Of a DNA stretch of 64,000 bases, positions 51,684 through 61,227 are shown piece by piece. The notes under the pieces were generated by a model. That model worked only from the letters and a program-made list of their open reading frames with translations, was not told the origin of the DNA and ran no database searches. Within the stretch, counting starts at the first letter, position 1. Every line of letters begins with the position of its first letter. Origin of the DNA: Rheinheimera hassiensis. Lineage in GTDB: Bacteria; Pseudomonadota; Gammaproteobacteria; Enterobacterales; Alteromonadaceae. The stretch is taken from positions 310,001 through 374,000 of the forward strand of contig NZ_JAKUJZ010000004.1 in NCBI RefSeq assembly GCF_022436675.1. The letters are read 5' to 3'. Made by a program: the position numbers and the translations under genes.

Positions 51684-54362
51684 ATGCAGCACAATAAAAT
51701 TAATAAATGTGCCTTAGCAGTGAAGCTCAGCTTGTTGGTAGGAAGTGCCGCATTAACAATGCCAGCATTTGCCGCCGATCAGGTTGAAGCAACAGAACAG
51801 GTTGAAGTTATAGAAATCCGCGGTATACGCGCTTCACAAGAGGCGAACTTAAACGCCAAGCGTTACTCAAATGCCGTTGTAGATGTAGTTACGGCAGAAG
51901 ATATTGGCAAATTCCCCGATAAAAACGTTGCCGAGTCGTTGTCACGTATTACCGGTGTTGGTGTAAGTCGTGAGTTTGGTGAAGGTGAAAAAATTACTGT
52001 ACGCGGTGCCAGTTCATCTACTAACCGTACTTTGCTTAATGGCCAGACAGTAGCAACAGCAGACTGGTTTATTCTGGATAATCCAGGCCGTAGTTTCAAC
52101 TACACTATGCTGCCCTCTGCATTGGTGTCTGATTTAGAAGTGTATAAATCGCCGCTTGCCAGTATTGACGAAGGCTCGATTGGTGGTACGGTTATTCTGC
52201 GTACGCGCAAACCGCTGTCGATGGAAGCAAACTCAGTCAATATTTCGCTGGAAGGGCAGTATTCAGAGGCGTCGGAGAAGTGGGACCCTCAGATCTCCGG
52301 CTTGTATTCATGGAAAAATGATGACGATAGTTTCGGTATTCTGGTGTCGGCGATCAAGCAGGATCGTAAAGTCGTTCGTGAAGGGATTGAAATTCTGGGT
52401 TGGCCAACTAACCCGGATTTAGACGCAAAAGTACCAAGCCATATTGGTGTGCCACGGTTTGAACAAGACCGTGAACGCGAAACCTTATTTTTGTCGTTGC
52501 AAGCAAGACCAAATGACAAGCTGGATATGGTGCTGAATGTGCTTGATTCCAAAGTAGATGCTAACAACCAGAACCAGAACTGGCTGATTTTTGTCAACAA
52601 CAATGCAGCCGCGTTGACAAATACTGTCACCGAAAATGGCAGTATTGTGGCTGGCGAAGTCACAACAGGTGGTACAGCGGCTTATAACTTTATTAACCGT
52701 GTATCTTCAACTGAAACCCGCTCTATAGACCTCGATCTAACCTACAGTGCTGAAATGTTTGAGTTGCACACTCAGGTCGGTCACACCAAAGCTAAAGGTG
52801 GTACTTATCGCGAAACATCTTGGGAGTATGGTACTCCGGCAGATATTACCGGTTACACCTTTGATTTGCGTGGTGGTAAACCATCGGCGTCAACTACGGT
52901 AGATGCGTCTGATCCTACGCAGTTCCGTCCGGGTTGGATTTGGGGTGGCGAAAAGCCTACAACAGATGAAGAAACCTATGGTCAGCTTGATTTTACTATT
53001 CCGGTGCAAAAGGGCGCATTTTCAGCAGTAAAAACCGGTGTTAAATATCGTGCGGCAGAACGGACTCAAGACCGTATTGCTTACAGCTGGCATGGGCCAG
53101 AAACCATGACGGGTAACGAGGATGTCGCAGGTAGCTATCTGGACCATATTTTTGCCAGTTGTTACGATTTAGCCCAATGTGGTTTGTTTAGTGGCACCGT
53201 TAATATCGACGCCGTGGTAAATGGCAATATGACTCAGCAATTGGCACATAACCGTGCAGTGATGGAGCAAATTGCTTTCGAAGGGTTAGACGGTGTACCG
53301 GCAGATTATGCTAAATCACTTAATTTGCCTGAGATTTGGAGTGTTGAAGAGAATATTTTGGCGCTTTATGTACAGGGTGATTTTGAAGGTGAAGGTTTCC
53401 GCGGTAATGTTGGCATGCGTTATGTAGATACGCAGCAAACCTCAGGTGGTTATGAATTCTCCGGCGATTCCTGGGGCTTGCAGACTATAGACCGTGAATG
53501 GCTGACACCAGAATATTTAGCCTGGGTTGAAACGGACAACGATTACAGTGAAGTGTTGCCTAGTCTGAATATTGCTTTTGATTTATCAGAGGATCAGATC
53601 CTGCGTTTTGGTGCGGCGCGCGTAATGGCGCGGCAAGACTGGAATAATATTTCGTCGTCTATCACCTATGGTTCACTTGATGTAGCCCAGCCAACGGGTA
53701 GTGCCAGCAACCCGATGTTAATGCCACAAATTGCTGACCAGTTTGATATATCGTGGGAGTGGTATTTTGATGCATCAGCCTTATTTGCTGTAACCTATTT
53801 CCATAAAGATGTGAAAAGTTACCGCAGTTTTTCCACCTTTGTTGATCAACGTTACTGGGAAGAAGGCGAAGAGTGGGTCGATGTTACTTTTACCCGTCCT
53901 GAAAATGGTCCTGGCGGTAAAACAGATGGCTTCGAAGTCAGCTATCAGCAGGCCTTTGGTGATTTTGGCGTCAGTGCTAACTACACCTATACCAACGCCG
54001 AGCGTGATGAAGTGCGCGATCTGGCTTCACCGGGATCAGGCCTGGTTGAAGGTACCTCCAGACATATGGCTAACGCCAGCGTGTACTATGAGACGGATAA
54101 AATTGGTGCCCGTTTAATGTATAACTACCGCACCGAATGGTACAAAGGCCTGCACTATAACGGTGATGAGTTATGGAATGACAGCTATGGCCAACTGGAT
54201 GCCAGCCTAAGTTACAACCTGACCGACAATATTACCTTTTCCCTGGAGGCGGTTAACCTGACCAACGAAGAAGTTGTTGAATATAATACAGATAAAGCGC
54301 GGTTGTTTTCTATCTATGAAAATGGTCGCCGCTTTGTTGCTGGTGTGCGTATGAACTTCTGA
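51684..54362 (+). CDS. TonB-dependent receptor for GlcNAc/chitooligosaccharides
   Basis: An 892-residue outer-membrane receptor of the large carbohydrate type seen in nag/chi regulons of Alteromonadales. It has a signal peptide (…MPAFAADQ), the TonB box region VIEIRGIRAS, plug motifs SRITGVGVSREFGEGEKITVRG and LEVYKSPLASIDEGSIGGTVILRT, and a long barrel ending in AGVRMNF. The operator at 51611 and its place between nagR and the cupin, SapC and hexosaminidase genes give the substrate. GGGAGAAG precedes the start. A strong hairpin separates it from the cupin gene. Import of chitooligosaccharides for periplasmic cleavage is inferred. Confidence 0.9.
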   Translation: MQHNKINKCALAVKLSLLVGSAALTMPAFAADQVEATEQVEVIEIRGIRASQEANLNAKRYSNAVVDVVTAEDIGKFPDKNVAESLSRITGVGVSREFGEGEKITVRGASSSTNRTLLNGQTVATADWFILDNPGRSFNYTMLPSALVSDLEVYKSPLASIDEGSIGGTVILRTRKPLSMEANSVNISLEGQYSEASEKWDPQISGLYSWKNDDDSFGILVSAIKQDRKVVREGIEILGWPTNPDLDAKVPSHIGVPRFEQDRERETLFLSLQARPNDKLDMVLNVLDSKVDANNQNQNWLIFVNNNAAALTNTVTENGSIVAGEVTTGGTAAYNFINRVSSTETRSIDLDLTYSAEMFELHTQVGHTKAKGGTYRETSWEYGTPADITGYTFDLRGGKPSASTTVDASDPTQFRPGWIWGGEKPTTDEETYGQLDFTIPVQKGAFSAVKTGVKYRAAERTQDRIAYSWHGPETMTGNEDVAGSYLDHIFASCYDLAQCGLFSGTVNIDAVVNGNMTQQLAHNRAVMEQIAFEGLDGVPADYAKSLNLPEIWSVEENILALYVQGDFEGEGFRGNVGMRYVDTQQTSGGYEFSGDSWGLQTIDREWLTPEYLAWVETDNDYSEVLPSLNIAFDLSEDQILRFGAARVMARQDWNNISSSITYGSLDVAQPTGSASNPMLMPQIADQFDISWEWYFDASALFAVTYFHKDVKSYRSFSTFVDQRYWEEGEEWVDVTFTRPENGPGGKTDGFEVSYQQAFGDFGVSANYTYTNAERDEVRDLASPGSGLVEGTSRHMANASVYYETDKIGARLMYNYRTEWYKGLHYNGDELWNDSYGQLDASLSYNLTDNITFSLEAVNLTNEEVVEYNTDKARLFSIYENGRRFVAGVRMNF

Positions 54363-54387
54363 CCCGCCAAATGTTGACCGTAAAGCC

Positions 54388-54426
54388 AAAGGTTGGTACT
54401 GCTAAGCAGTACCAACCTTTATATTT
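54388..54426 (+). terminator. Long hairpin between receptor and cupin genes
   Basis: AAAGGTTGGTACTGC (54388-54402) and GCAGTACCAACCTTT (54406-54420) pair perfectly over 15 bp with a TAA loop, followed by ATATTTT. It looks like a partial terminator that keeps receptor expression above that of the two downstream genes. Confidence 0.8.
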
Positions 54427-54451
54427 TCAGCCACTGAGTGGAGACAATTAT

Positions 54452-55465
54452 ATGAAAGATGTTACCCAGTGGCATAACGTCGATGAAGCCTTGTTCCGGC
54501 AGAAGATTGTTCCGTTGCACCAGCCAGCAGTATTGCGTCAGGCAGTAAAACACTGGCCAGCAGTGCAGGCTGCTTTGCAATCAGATATGCAATTACAACA
54601 CTATTTTGCCGCACTGGATAACAGATCTGAGGTAAATACTATACTGGCTCATCCCGATAGCGGCGGACGTTTAAGTTACAACGAGACGCTGACAGGATTT
54701 AACTTTGAGCGACAAAAAGCGCCGGTTACTGCGGTTATTAATGAGCTACGCAAAATTAACGGTAAAAAAGATGCTTTGCATATAGCAGTACAAAGCGCCC
54801 GCACTGATGCCTGTTTACCGGATTTTCGCCGTTTAAATACGATGCCTTTACTGGCTGCTGATATATGTCCGCGGATCTGGGTGGGAAACCGCATTATAGT
54901 GCCGGCACATTTTGACAACGCAGATAATTTGGCCTGTGTTGTGGCCGGTTCCCGGCGTTTTACCTTATTTCCACCAGAGCAGGTCAGCAACTTATATATC
55001 GGCCCGCTGGATTACACTCCGGCCGGAGCCCCCATCAGTATGGTTGATATGCTAAAACCAGACTTTGCCGCACACCCTAAATTTAAATCGGCACTTGAGC
55101 ACGCTCAGCTCGCTGAGCTTGAACCCGGTGATGTGCTGTATATACCTACCTTGTGGTGGCATCACGTCGAGTCATTGTCTGCAGTTAATGTTCTGATTAA
55201 TTACTGGTGGGGCGGTTCACTGGGAGATGACGCAATTCAGGCATCGCCTTTTGACAGCCTGTTGCACACCTTAATGACGATAAGACAGCTACCGCCAGAG
55301 CAAAGGCAGCACTGGCAGGCGTTTTTTAATCACTTTGCATTTCATGCTGATGGCAACCCGGTTGCACATTTAACTGAAACACAACAAGGTATTGCCGGTG
55401 AGCTGCCGAACAAGCGGGATGCCAACATTAAAGATTGGCTGATTACACAGTTAAAAACTATGTAA
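54452..55465 (+). CDS. Cupin-like (JmjC-type) protein of TonB-receptor clusters
   Basis: A 337-residue cytoplasmic protein of the cupin_8/JmjC group, probably an Fe(II)/2-oxoglutarate-dependent enzyme. The metal motif is seen in VPAHFDNADN (His-x-Asp), with the second His in WWHHVES after the PGDVLYIP strand. Such genes occur with SapC genes behind TonB receptors for sugars in Alteromonadales, Caulobacter and Xanthomonas; their substrate is not known. GTGGAGA precedes the ATG at 54452. An in-frame ATG at 54371 lies upstream of the hairpin and is unlikely to be used. Confidence 0.83.
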   Translation: MKDVTQWHNVDEALFRQKIVPLHQPAVLRQAVKHWPAVQAALQSDMQLQHYFAALDNRSEVNTILAHPDSGGRLSYNETLTGFNFERQKAPVTAVINELRKINGKKDALHIAVQSARTDACLPDFRRLNTMPLLAADICPRIWVGNRIIVPAHFDNADNLACVVAGSRRFTLFPPEQVSNLYIGPLDYTPAGAPISMVDMLKPDFAAHPKFKSALEHAQLAELEPGDVLYIPTLWWHHVESLSAVNVLINYWWGGSLGDDAIQASPFDSLLHTLMTIRQLPPEQRQHWQAFFNHFAFHADGNPVAHLTETQQGIAGELPNKRDANIKDWLITQLKTM

Positions 55466-55610
55466 GTAGTGAAGTGTTTTGGTATTGATCCCGTTGTTGA
55501 CTTAGCGCATGATAACACCGCACTGCTGGTGGCGTTCGGGGTAGGCGACTTATAACAACATCTTTGCCACCAGTACTTCTCAAATCCATGAACAGAATAA
55601 AGAGCAGTTT

Positions 55611-56318
55611 ATGACTTCAACACCTAAGATTGTGCCGTTAAATAAAGAACAGCACGCCGCAACTAAAATCAATAATAACAACGCCTTTTCTCATATCAGC
55701 AGCGAGCATTTATTACCGGTAGTGGTACACGAATTTGTTGTAGCCGGTGCTGAGTTTCCGATTGTATTTGTAAAAGCCAACGACACTTTTCAGCCGGTAG
55801 CTATGCTGGGTCTGGCTGCGCAGCAAAACCTGTTTATGCAAAATGATCAATGGCAGGCGCTGTATGTGCCACGTGCGGCGCGTAATTACCCGCTGGTGCT
55901 GGTTAAAGATAAGCCAGATGGCGATCGCCTGATGGTGGGCCTGGATGAAAGCTCGGCCCGTGTTGGTCAGGCTGAAGGTAATGCCCTGTTTAACGACGAT
56001 GGCAGCGAAAGCGAGTTTTTAACCCAGCGTAAACAGCAAATGGCTGAATATGTCGATATGGGCATGATTACCCGCAACTTTGTGGAAAAATTACAAAGCC
56101 TGGAGCTGATTAAAGAACAGGTATTAACACTGACAATTAAAGGTGAAGAGCGCCGTATTAACGGTATTTACCTGATTGACGAGCCAAAACTGAACGAGTT
56201 GAGCGATGAAATGTTCCTTGAGCTGCGTAAAAACGGTTATTTAACCGCTATTTATGCTCAGCTGATGTCACTGCAGCATACGCAGAAACTGGTAAAGAAA
56301 ATCGCTGACGCTGGTTAA
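55611..56318 (+). CDS. SapC-like protein
   Basis: A 235-residue soluble protein of the SapC family (named after an S-layer-associated gene of Campylobacter). The typical features are PLNKEQHAATKI near the start, HLLPVVVHEFVVAGAEFPIVFVK and YVPRAARNYPLVLVKD. No signal peptide or catalytic motif. The family is repeatedly found beside TonB receptors and cupin-like proteins of carbohydrate loci, suggesting a shared pathway, possibly regulation or modification of the receptor; the function is unproven. Followed by a terminator pair. Confidence 0.87.
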   Translation: MTSTPKIVPLNKEQHAATKINNNNAFSHISSEHLLPVVVHEFVVAGAEFPIVFVKANDTFQPVAMLGLAAQQNLFMQNDQWQALYVPRAARNYPLVLVKDKPDGDRLMVGLDESSARVGQAEGNALFNDDGSESEFLTQRKQQMAEYVDMGMITRNFVEKLQSLELIKEQVLTLTIKGEERRINGIYLIDEPKLNELSDEMFLELRKNGYLTAIYAQLMSLQHTQKLVKKIADAG

Positions 56319-56320
56319 TT

Positions 56321-56355
56321 AATAAAGCTAATAGCTTGATGCGATTAGCTTTATT
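56321..56355 (+). terminator. Terminator 1 after sapC-like gene
   Basis: AATAAAGCTAAT (56321-56332) and ATTAGCTTTATT (56344-56355) form a 12-bp stem with an 11-base loop. Confidence 0.75.
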
Positions 56356-56369
56356 TGTAGTGTTGCCTG

Positions 56370-56403
56370 AAAGCCAGCTAACTTAAGTTAGCTGGCTTTT
56401 TAT
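56370..56403. terminator. 30-bp perfect palindrome, bidirectional terminator between sapC-like and hexosaminidase genes
   Basis: The bases 56370-56399 are a perfect palindrome centred on AACTTAAGTT, with T4 to the right. It lies between convergent genes and may end both transcripts, more strongly the rightward one. Confidence 0.8.
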
Positions 56404-56405
56404 CT

Positions 56406-58961
56406 TCAAAGTTCGGGTATTACTGTACGGCTTACGGTATTGCCCAGACGGCTGCGCAGCCAAAGCGTAGCCGGTTGCGCTGGCGCGGCAGCTGGGCAGG
56501 GGTGCCAGCTCTGGCCCTGATCGGTACTACACTCGGTAGTTAAAAACGGCAGCGCCGTATTGACCTGCAGTTGCTCAGCACTGAGTTTTACGCCCGGTGG
56601 TGGCAGGTAAAAACTGCTGTTATTCGCAGCCAACCGGCCAAGCTCAACCTGGCTTAACCGCAAAGCAAACCGCTGCCAGTCCTGGCTACGCTGGATGCTG
56701 TTATTATTGGCCTCCCAGCCGGCTTTATGCCAGGCGCGTTCGGCCAATGCCAGCAGGCGGGGGTAGATCATTTGTTCCAACTGCTGTGCTGTACGTATGG
56801 TTTCGCTCCAAACCTGGCCCTGAATGCCCAGAATATTTTCTGCTTGCTTAAGTGCCGGCATTTCGCGGCCCACCAGAGCGTCTAAATCGGTAATCAGGGC
56901 GCCGCTGCGCGTAGTGTCGGCATTGGCGTACAAATTATCTGGCATAAAGCCAAACACTTTATCGATACCGCTAAAGCGGGTGGCCCAGTAATAACCACGC
57001 TCGGCCGGGTTGGCTTCATGCGGGTGATCAAAATACAAATGGGTGCCGGGTGACAGGATCACCTGATAGCCGTTATTAGCCAGCCGGTAAGCGCGATCGC
57101 CCACGCCCCATTCCCAGATATTGTCCCAGGCATTGGCTATTACCCGTTCATTAGCAAATTGGCTACGGTTAAAGGTATTTTGCCGGTCGTACATCAAACC
57201 GTCTTCCCAGCCTGCCAGTGAAAGGCCGCGCTGTTGGGTGATATTTGCCAGCCGGCTGACAAAATAGGGTTTTAAATCGGCAATTCCTGTTACGCCATTA
57301 CCCGCGTCGTTAAACAACTGCAGGCATGCAGCAGAACCGGTCCAGGAGCCGTTTGCTACCTCATCGCCACCCATATGAAAAATATTCAGTTTAATACCGG
57401 CCTGGCGGTACATTTGCTGTAGCTCATACATCACTTTATCGACAAAAGCATAGGTTGAGTCCATACAGACATTTGCTGAATTGTCGTTATAGTTTTGCAC
57501 GCTAAGATAACTGGAACTGTCGTTCGGATCAGACAGCAGATATTGGCTGGCTGCTTCTGGTTGCCCAGCGGCCATTAAACGGTTATGGCGGGCTTTCATG
57601 GCTACAATAGCGGCACGGGCGTGCCCAGGCAGGTCAATTTCCGGTATGACTTCAATATGACGCTCGGCAGCGTATTGCAAAATTTCAATGAAATCGGCTG
57701 TGCTGTAATAACCATTACCAGAGCCATCCGGGTGCGGCCCGGTACCAAGTTGAGTAAGCAGGCAGTGCTGTTCGGTTAAATCAAAGCAACGCTTGGCGCC
57801 GATGTCGGTTAGCTCCGGCAGACCGGGAATTTCCAGCCGCCAGCCTTCGTCTTCTGTCAGGTGCAGATGCAGCTTGTTCAGTTTGTAGCGTGCCATATTA
57901 TCAATTAGCCGCAACGTCACCTCTTTACCATGAAAGTTGCGCGCCATATCGTAGTGCATACCGCGCCAGGTGGCGCGTGGCTGATCGGTTATTTTTCCTG
58001 CAGGTAGCAGCAGTTTATTGTCTTGTAGTTGTAGCAGCGCCAGTAATGTCTGCACAGCATAAAAGGCACCGGCGTTGTCTTTACCGGTAATGCTGATGGT
58101 TTTATCGCTGATATCGAGCTGGTAGCCCTCAGCAGTAACAGCTAAGCCGCTATCTACCTGTAGTGTAATCACGCTGGTTTTTTTATCTGCCACGGCGCTG
58201 CTGCCGGGCACCGATAACCCCATTTGCTGTAACTGCTGTTGCAGGTATTTTGCTTCTTGTGTCAGGCGGCCACTAAAATGAATGTGCCAGCTGTTATCCA
58301 GCGTAACACGGCGCTTAGCAAATTCGGCATGAAGTGGCGTAGGTATAATGCGGGTGCTGACATCATCGCTTATACGGGCACTGTTTAGCTGCGTGTTGTG
58401 GTTAAAGCGTAAGGCGGCGTCGACCACCGGCACCTGATCCGGCTCGCCCATATTGCGTAGCTGTTGCGTTGGTGCACTAATAGGCCGCACAAACTGGCTA
58501 AAGTCTTCAGTATCAGTGTTGCGAAAAACTTCGGCTTGCAGCTTAGCAAAGGCAATAAAAGCGCGTGGCATAAAATCACTGTAGCTTACCATCCAGGGGG
58601 CCGATTCAAACGGCAGCGTCAATTGTTGCGAGGGTTTAAGGCCGGCAAAGCCCGCTATCGGGCGGATACGGTGCAGGTCGCCTTGTACGTGTTCAATTTG
58701 TAAACCCTGTTGCCGGGTAGGCTCTATGCGGCGGATCAAATGAAAGTAAATTTGCCAGTCTGCTTCGCCTGCAGGCAGGGCTTGTGCAGAGTTATTCTGC
58801 AGTGTTATAGCAGCGCTAAAACGGGAAGGTGTCTCTAGCTTGTTTGACTGCACACTAAATTGCAAGCTGCTGTTTTGGGCAAATTCTGCCAGTTGCTGCT
58901 GGGTCCATGCCGCCGATGCCGGAGCTGCACTTAGCATCAGTAAAAACATAATAACGCGCAT
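56406..58961 (-). CDS. Beta-N-acetylhexosaminidase (GH20), exported
   Basis: An 851-residue glycoside hydrolase that removes terminal GlcNAc from chitooligosaccharides. Signal peptide MRVIMFLLMLSAAPASAA, then an N-terminal carbohydrate-binding domain (CHB_HEX), a GH20b domain (about residues 200-325), the GH20 barrel starting at RATWRGMHYDMARNFHG, the catalytic Asp-Glu pair in HMGGDEVANGSW (about 531), and a small C-terminal domain. The order and length fit chitobiases of marine bacteria. It should act in the periplasm on oligosaccharides brought in by the receptor, producing GlcNAc for the nag genes, which diverge from it with an operator between. Confidence 0.94.
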   Translation of the reverse strand: MRVIMFLLMLSAAPASAAWTQQQLAEFAQNSSLQFSVQSNKLETPSRFSAAITLQNNSAQALPAGEADWQIYFHLIRRIEPTRQQGLQIEHVQGDLHRIRPIAGFAGLKPSQQLTLPFESAPWMVSYSDFMPRAFIAFAKLQAEVFRNTDTEDFSQFVRPISAPTQQLRNMGEPDQVPVVDAALRFNHNTQLNSARISDDVSTRIIPTPLHAEFAKRRVTLDNSWHIHFSGRLTQEAKYLQQQLQQMGLSVPGSSAVADKKTSVITLQVDSGLAVTAEGYQLDISDKTISITGKDNAGAFYAVQTLLALLQLQDNKLLLPAGKITDQPRATWRGMHYDMARNFHGKEVTLRLIDNMARYKLNKLHLHLTEDEGWRLEIPGLPELTDIGAKRCFDLTEQHCLLTQLGTGPHPDGSGNGYYSTADFIEILQYAAERHIEVIPEIDLPGHARAAIVAMKARHNRLMAAGQPEAASQYLLSDPNDSSSYLSVQNYNDNSANVCMDSTYAFVDKVMYELQQMYRQAGIKLNIFHMGGDEVANGSWTGSAACLQLFNDAGNGVTGIADLKPYFVSRLANITQQRGLSLAGWEDGLMYDRQNTFNRSQFANERVIANAWDNIWEWGVGDRAYRLANNGYQVILSPGTHLYFDHPHEANPAERGYYWATRFSGIDKVFGFMPDNLYANADTTRSGALITDLDALVGREMPALKQAENILGIQGQVWSETIRTAQQLEQMIYPRLLALAERAWHKAGWEANNNSIQRSQDWQRFALRLSQVELGRLAANNSSFYLPPPGVKLSAEQLQVNTALPFLTTECSTDQGQSWHPCPAAAPAQPATLWLRSRLGNTVSRTVIPEL

Positions 58962-59278
58962 AAAAAATTCCCCTGTTGTCGCGGGTGCTATGCAATTTGC
59001 ACCAGCTTGTTATTTTAGTATGTTAACAAACAACTTAAGTATCTTATGTAAATTTATGATTATATTGTTAATTTTAAATTTAATGCGGTCAGCGCCGTAA
59101 AATGCCAGTCTGTTTTTCAAACAAGACACTTGTTATTTGCCAGATTTATTATATGCTGATTTTTAAAAATGACAACGCTGTCAATTTACTTTGCCAACAG
59201 GCAAACCGCAAGTAATAACAGACAGCAACAGTGATGACAGCCAGCGGTATTAATACAACTTGCAATGAGGTTAATAGG
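58962..59278. other. Divergent promoter region of hexosaminidase and nagK genes
   Basis: AT-rich, non-coding. It contains the palindromic operator at 59168 and no other clear element. Confidence 0.5.
59168..59186. promoter_or_regulatory. Candidate NagR operator between hexosaminidase and nagK
   Basis: AATGACAACGCTGTCAATT carries the reverse complement of the TGACAGCGTTGTCA core at 51613. It could control the two divergent units. Confidence 0.8.
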
Positions 59279-60193
59279 ATGAGAACAGCGCTGAAGGCCG
59301 ATACGCCTTTATATTTAGGAATAGATGGTGGTGGCAGCAAATGCCGCGCTGTTATTGTATCGTCAGATCAGCACATTTTAGGCGAAGGCTTATCCGGCCC
59401 GGCTAACCCGTTGCGCGGTATGAAAGTGGCAACAGACTCTATTTTAACGGCGACCCAGCAAGCGCTTACCAGTGCGGGCCTCGCATTTAATGATATGTCG
59501 CGCTTAATTGCCGGTGCCGGTTTGGCAGGTGTCAATATGCCGCAGTATTTCCGGCTTTTTTCTGACTGGCAGCATCCGTTTAAAACACTGCATCTTACCA
59601 GTGACTTGCATATCGCCTGTATGGGCGCGCATCAGGGGCTTGATGGTGCGGTAATTATTGTTGGCACTGGTTCTTGTGGCCTGGCCGAAGTAAACGGCCA
59701 ACTGATAGAGGTCGGCGGCCATGGCTTTCCATATGGTGATAATGGCAGTGGTGCCTGGTTTGGTATGCAGCTGCTGCACAAGGTATTACTCAGCCTGGAT
59801 CAGCTGGCACCGCCTACGCAAATGACAACCTTGCTGCTACAAGAGCTGGCAGCCAGCAACAGTATTGAAGTGGTGTCGCATTTTATGCAGGCAACGCCGA
59901 CTACCTATGCCAAATATGCACCTTTAGTATTTATTGCGGCAGAAGCAGGCGATGCGACGGCAATGCAGCTGGTGCGTCAGGGCGCAGAATTTATCAGTGC
60001 TATTGCCGACAGGTTACTGAGCATAGCGCCGCCCAGGTTATCTTTTATTGGCGGCTTGGCGCATAAACTGCTGCCGTATCTGCCAGAACATACTCAGCAA
60101 AAGGTTACACCGGCATTACAACCGCCGGAACTCGGTGCAGTGTGGTTTGCCCGTCAGCGCAGCCAACTGCCATCTTCCGTTATGTCGTTATAG
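59279..60193 (+). CDS. nagK: N-acetylglucosamine kinase (BadF/BadG family)
   Basis: A 304-residue cytoplasmic sugar kinase making GlcNAc-6-phosphate from GlcNAc and ATP. It belongs to the ASKHA/BadF group, with the phosphate-1 motif YLGIDGGGSKCRAVI at the start, GAVIIVGTGSCGL as second phosphate motif, and GGHGFPYGDNGSGAWFG, typical of GlcNAc kinases. GAGG at 59267-59270 fits the ATG at 59279; an upstream in-frame ATG at 59231 is not needed. It opens the nagK-nagB-nagA operon. Kinase-based entry fits transport of free GlcNAc by NagP rather than a phosphotransferase system. Confidence 0.92.
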   Translation: MRTALKADTPLYLGIDGGGSKCRAVIVSSDQHILGEGLSGPANPLRGMKVATDSILTATQQALTSAGLAFNDMSRLIAGAGLAGVNMPQYFRLFSDWQHPFKTLHLTSDLHIACMGAHQGLDGAVIIVGTGSCGLAEVNGQLIEVGGHGFPYGDNGSGAWFGMQLLHKVLLSLDQLAPPTQMTTLLLQELAASNSIEVVSHFMQATPTTYAKYAPLVFIAAEAGDATAMQLVRQGAEFISAIADRLLSIAPPRLSFIGGLAHKLLPYLPEHTQQKVTPALQPPELGAVWFARQRSQLPSSVMSL

Positions 60194-60205
60194 GTAAGAA
60201 GTAAA

Positions 60206-61204
60206 ATGAGCAACAGTATTATGGCTCTGGAAGCCACAGAAGCGCCACAACGTATTGCAGAACAACTGGCAGCTAATGCCGCTACCGTGCAACAGGTGGT
60301 AGAACAAATTCGTCAGCGCTCACCCAAGTTTGTTTATATGGTGGGCCGGGGATCTTCTGATCATGCCGGGGTATTTGCCAAATATTTAATTGAAATAGAA
60401 GTCGGCCTGCCTGTAGCGGCCGCCGCGCCATCGATTGCCAGCGTGTACAATAAATCGTTGCAGCTGGCCGATGCGCTGGTACTGGTGATTTCACAATCGG
60501 GCCGTAGCCCGGATATTCTGGCGCAGGTGGAGATGGCCAAACGCAGCGGCGCTATGGTTGTCGCGTTGGTAAACGATACTACCTCACCTTTGGCTGAGCA
60601 GGCGCATTACACGCTGCCGCTGCATGTCGGTGCTGAAAAAGCTGTGGCCGCCACCAAAAGTTATCTGGCTACCTTAAGTGCTATTTTACAGCTGGTGTCG
60701 GTATGGTCGGGTAATCAGGCATTGCAACAAGCCGTGCAGCAATTGCCGCAAAGTTTGCAGGCAGCTATCGAATTACCACAGCAGTTAACGGCACAGGCGT
60801 TAGAGAATGTGGCGCATCTGGTGGTATTAGGCCGTGGCCTGGGTTATGCCATTTCGCGCGAAATTGCGTTAAAGCTAAAAGAAGTATGTGGTATTCATGC
60901 TGAAGCATTTTCCAGTGCTGAGTTTTTACATGGTCCGGTTACGCTGGTAAAGAATCAGTTCGCTATTGTCGATGTCACTATAGAAGATGAGAGTTTAAGT
61001 GCGCACCGCAGCCAGATAGAAGATGTGCGCAGCCGTGGAGCGGCTATAGTGCAGCTACATCACCGTGGTGTAAACGCCGATGCGCGGGTGTTGCCCTTAC
61101 TGGTATTGCAGCGCTTTTATCTGGATGTTGAAGTGGTGGCCCGTAGCAGAGGTATTAATCCCGATGCACCGCCAGGCCTGAATAAAGTGACCAAAACGGT
61201 ATAA
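60206..61204 (+). CDS. nagB-II: Glucosamine-6-phosphate deaminase, SIS type (NagB-II)
   Basis: A 332-residue protein of two SIS (sugar isomerase) domains: the first with VYMVGRGSSDHAG and LVISQSGRSPDIL, the second with LVVLGRGLGYAISREIALKLKE and FLHGPVTL. It resembles the isomerase half of GlmS without the glutaminase part. In GlcNAc operons it replaces classical NagB, converting glucosamine-6-phosphate to fructose-6-phosphate and ammonia. It sits 12 bases after nagK and before nagA. The residue set for deamination is conserved as far as can be seen. Confidence 0.92.
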   Translation: MSNSIMALEATEAPQRIAEQLAANAATVQQVVEQIRQRSPKFVYMVGRGSSDHAGVFAKYLIEIEVGLPVAAAAPSIASVYNKSLQLADALVLVISQSGRSPDILAQVEMAKRSGAMVVALVNDTTSPLAEQAHYTLPLHVGAEKAVAATKSYLATLSAILQLVSVWSGNQALQQAVQQLPQSLQAAIELPQQLTAQALENVAHLVVLGRGLGYAISREIALKLKEVCGIHAEAFSSAEFLHGPVTLVKNQFAIVDVTIEDESLSAHRSQIEDVRSRGAAIVQLHHRGVNADARVLPLLVLQRFYLDVEVVARSRGINPDAPPGLNKVTKTV

Positions 61205-61227
61205 CCCAACCTAACGGTAATAAGTAG

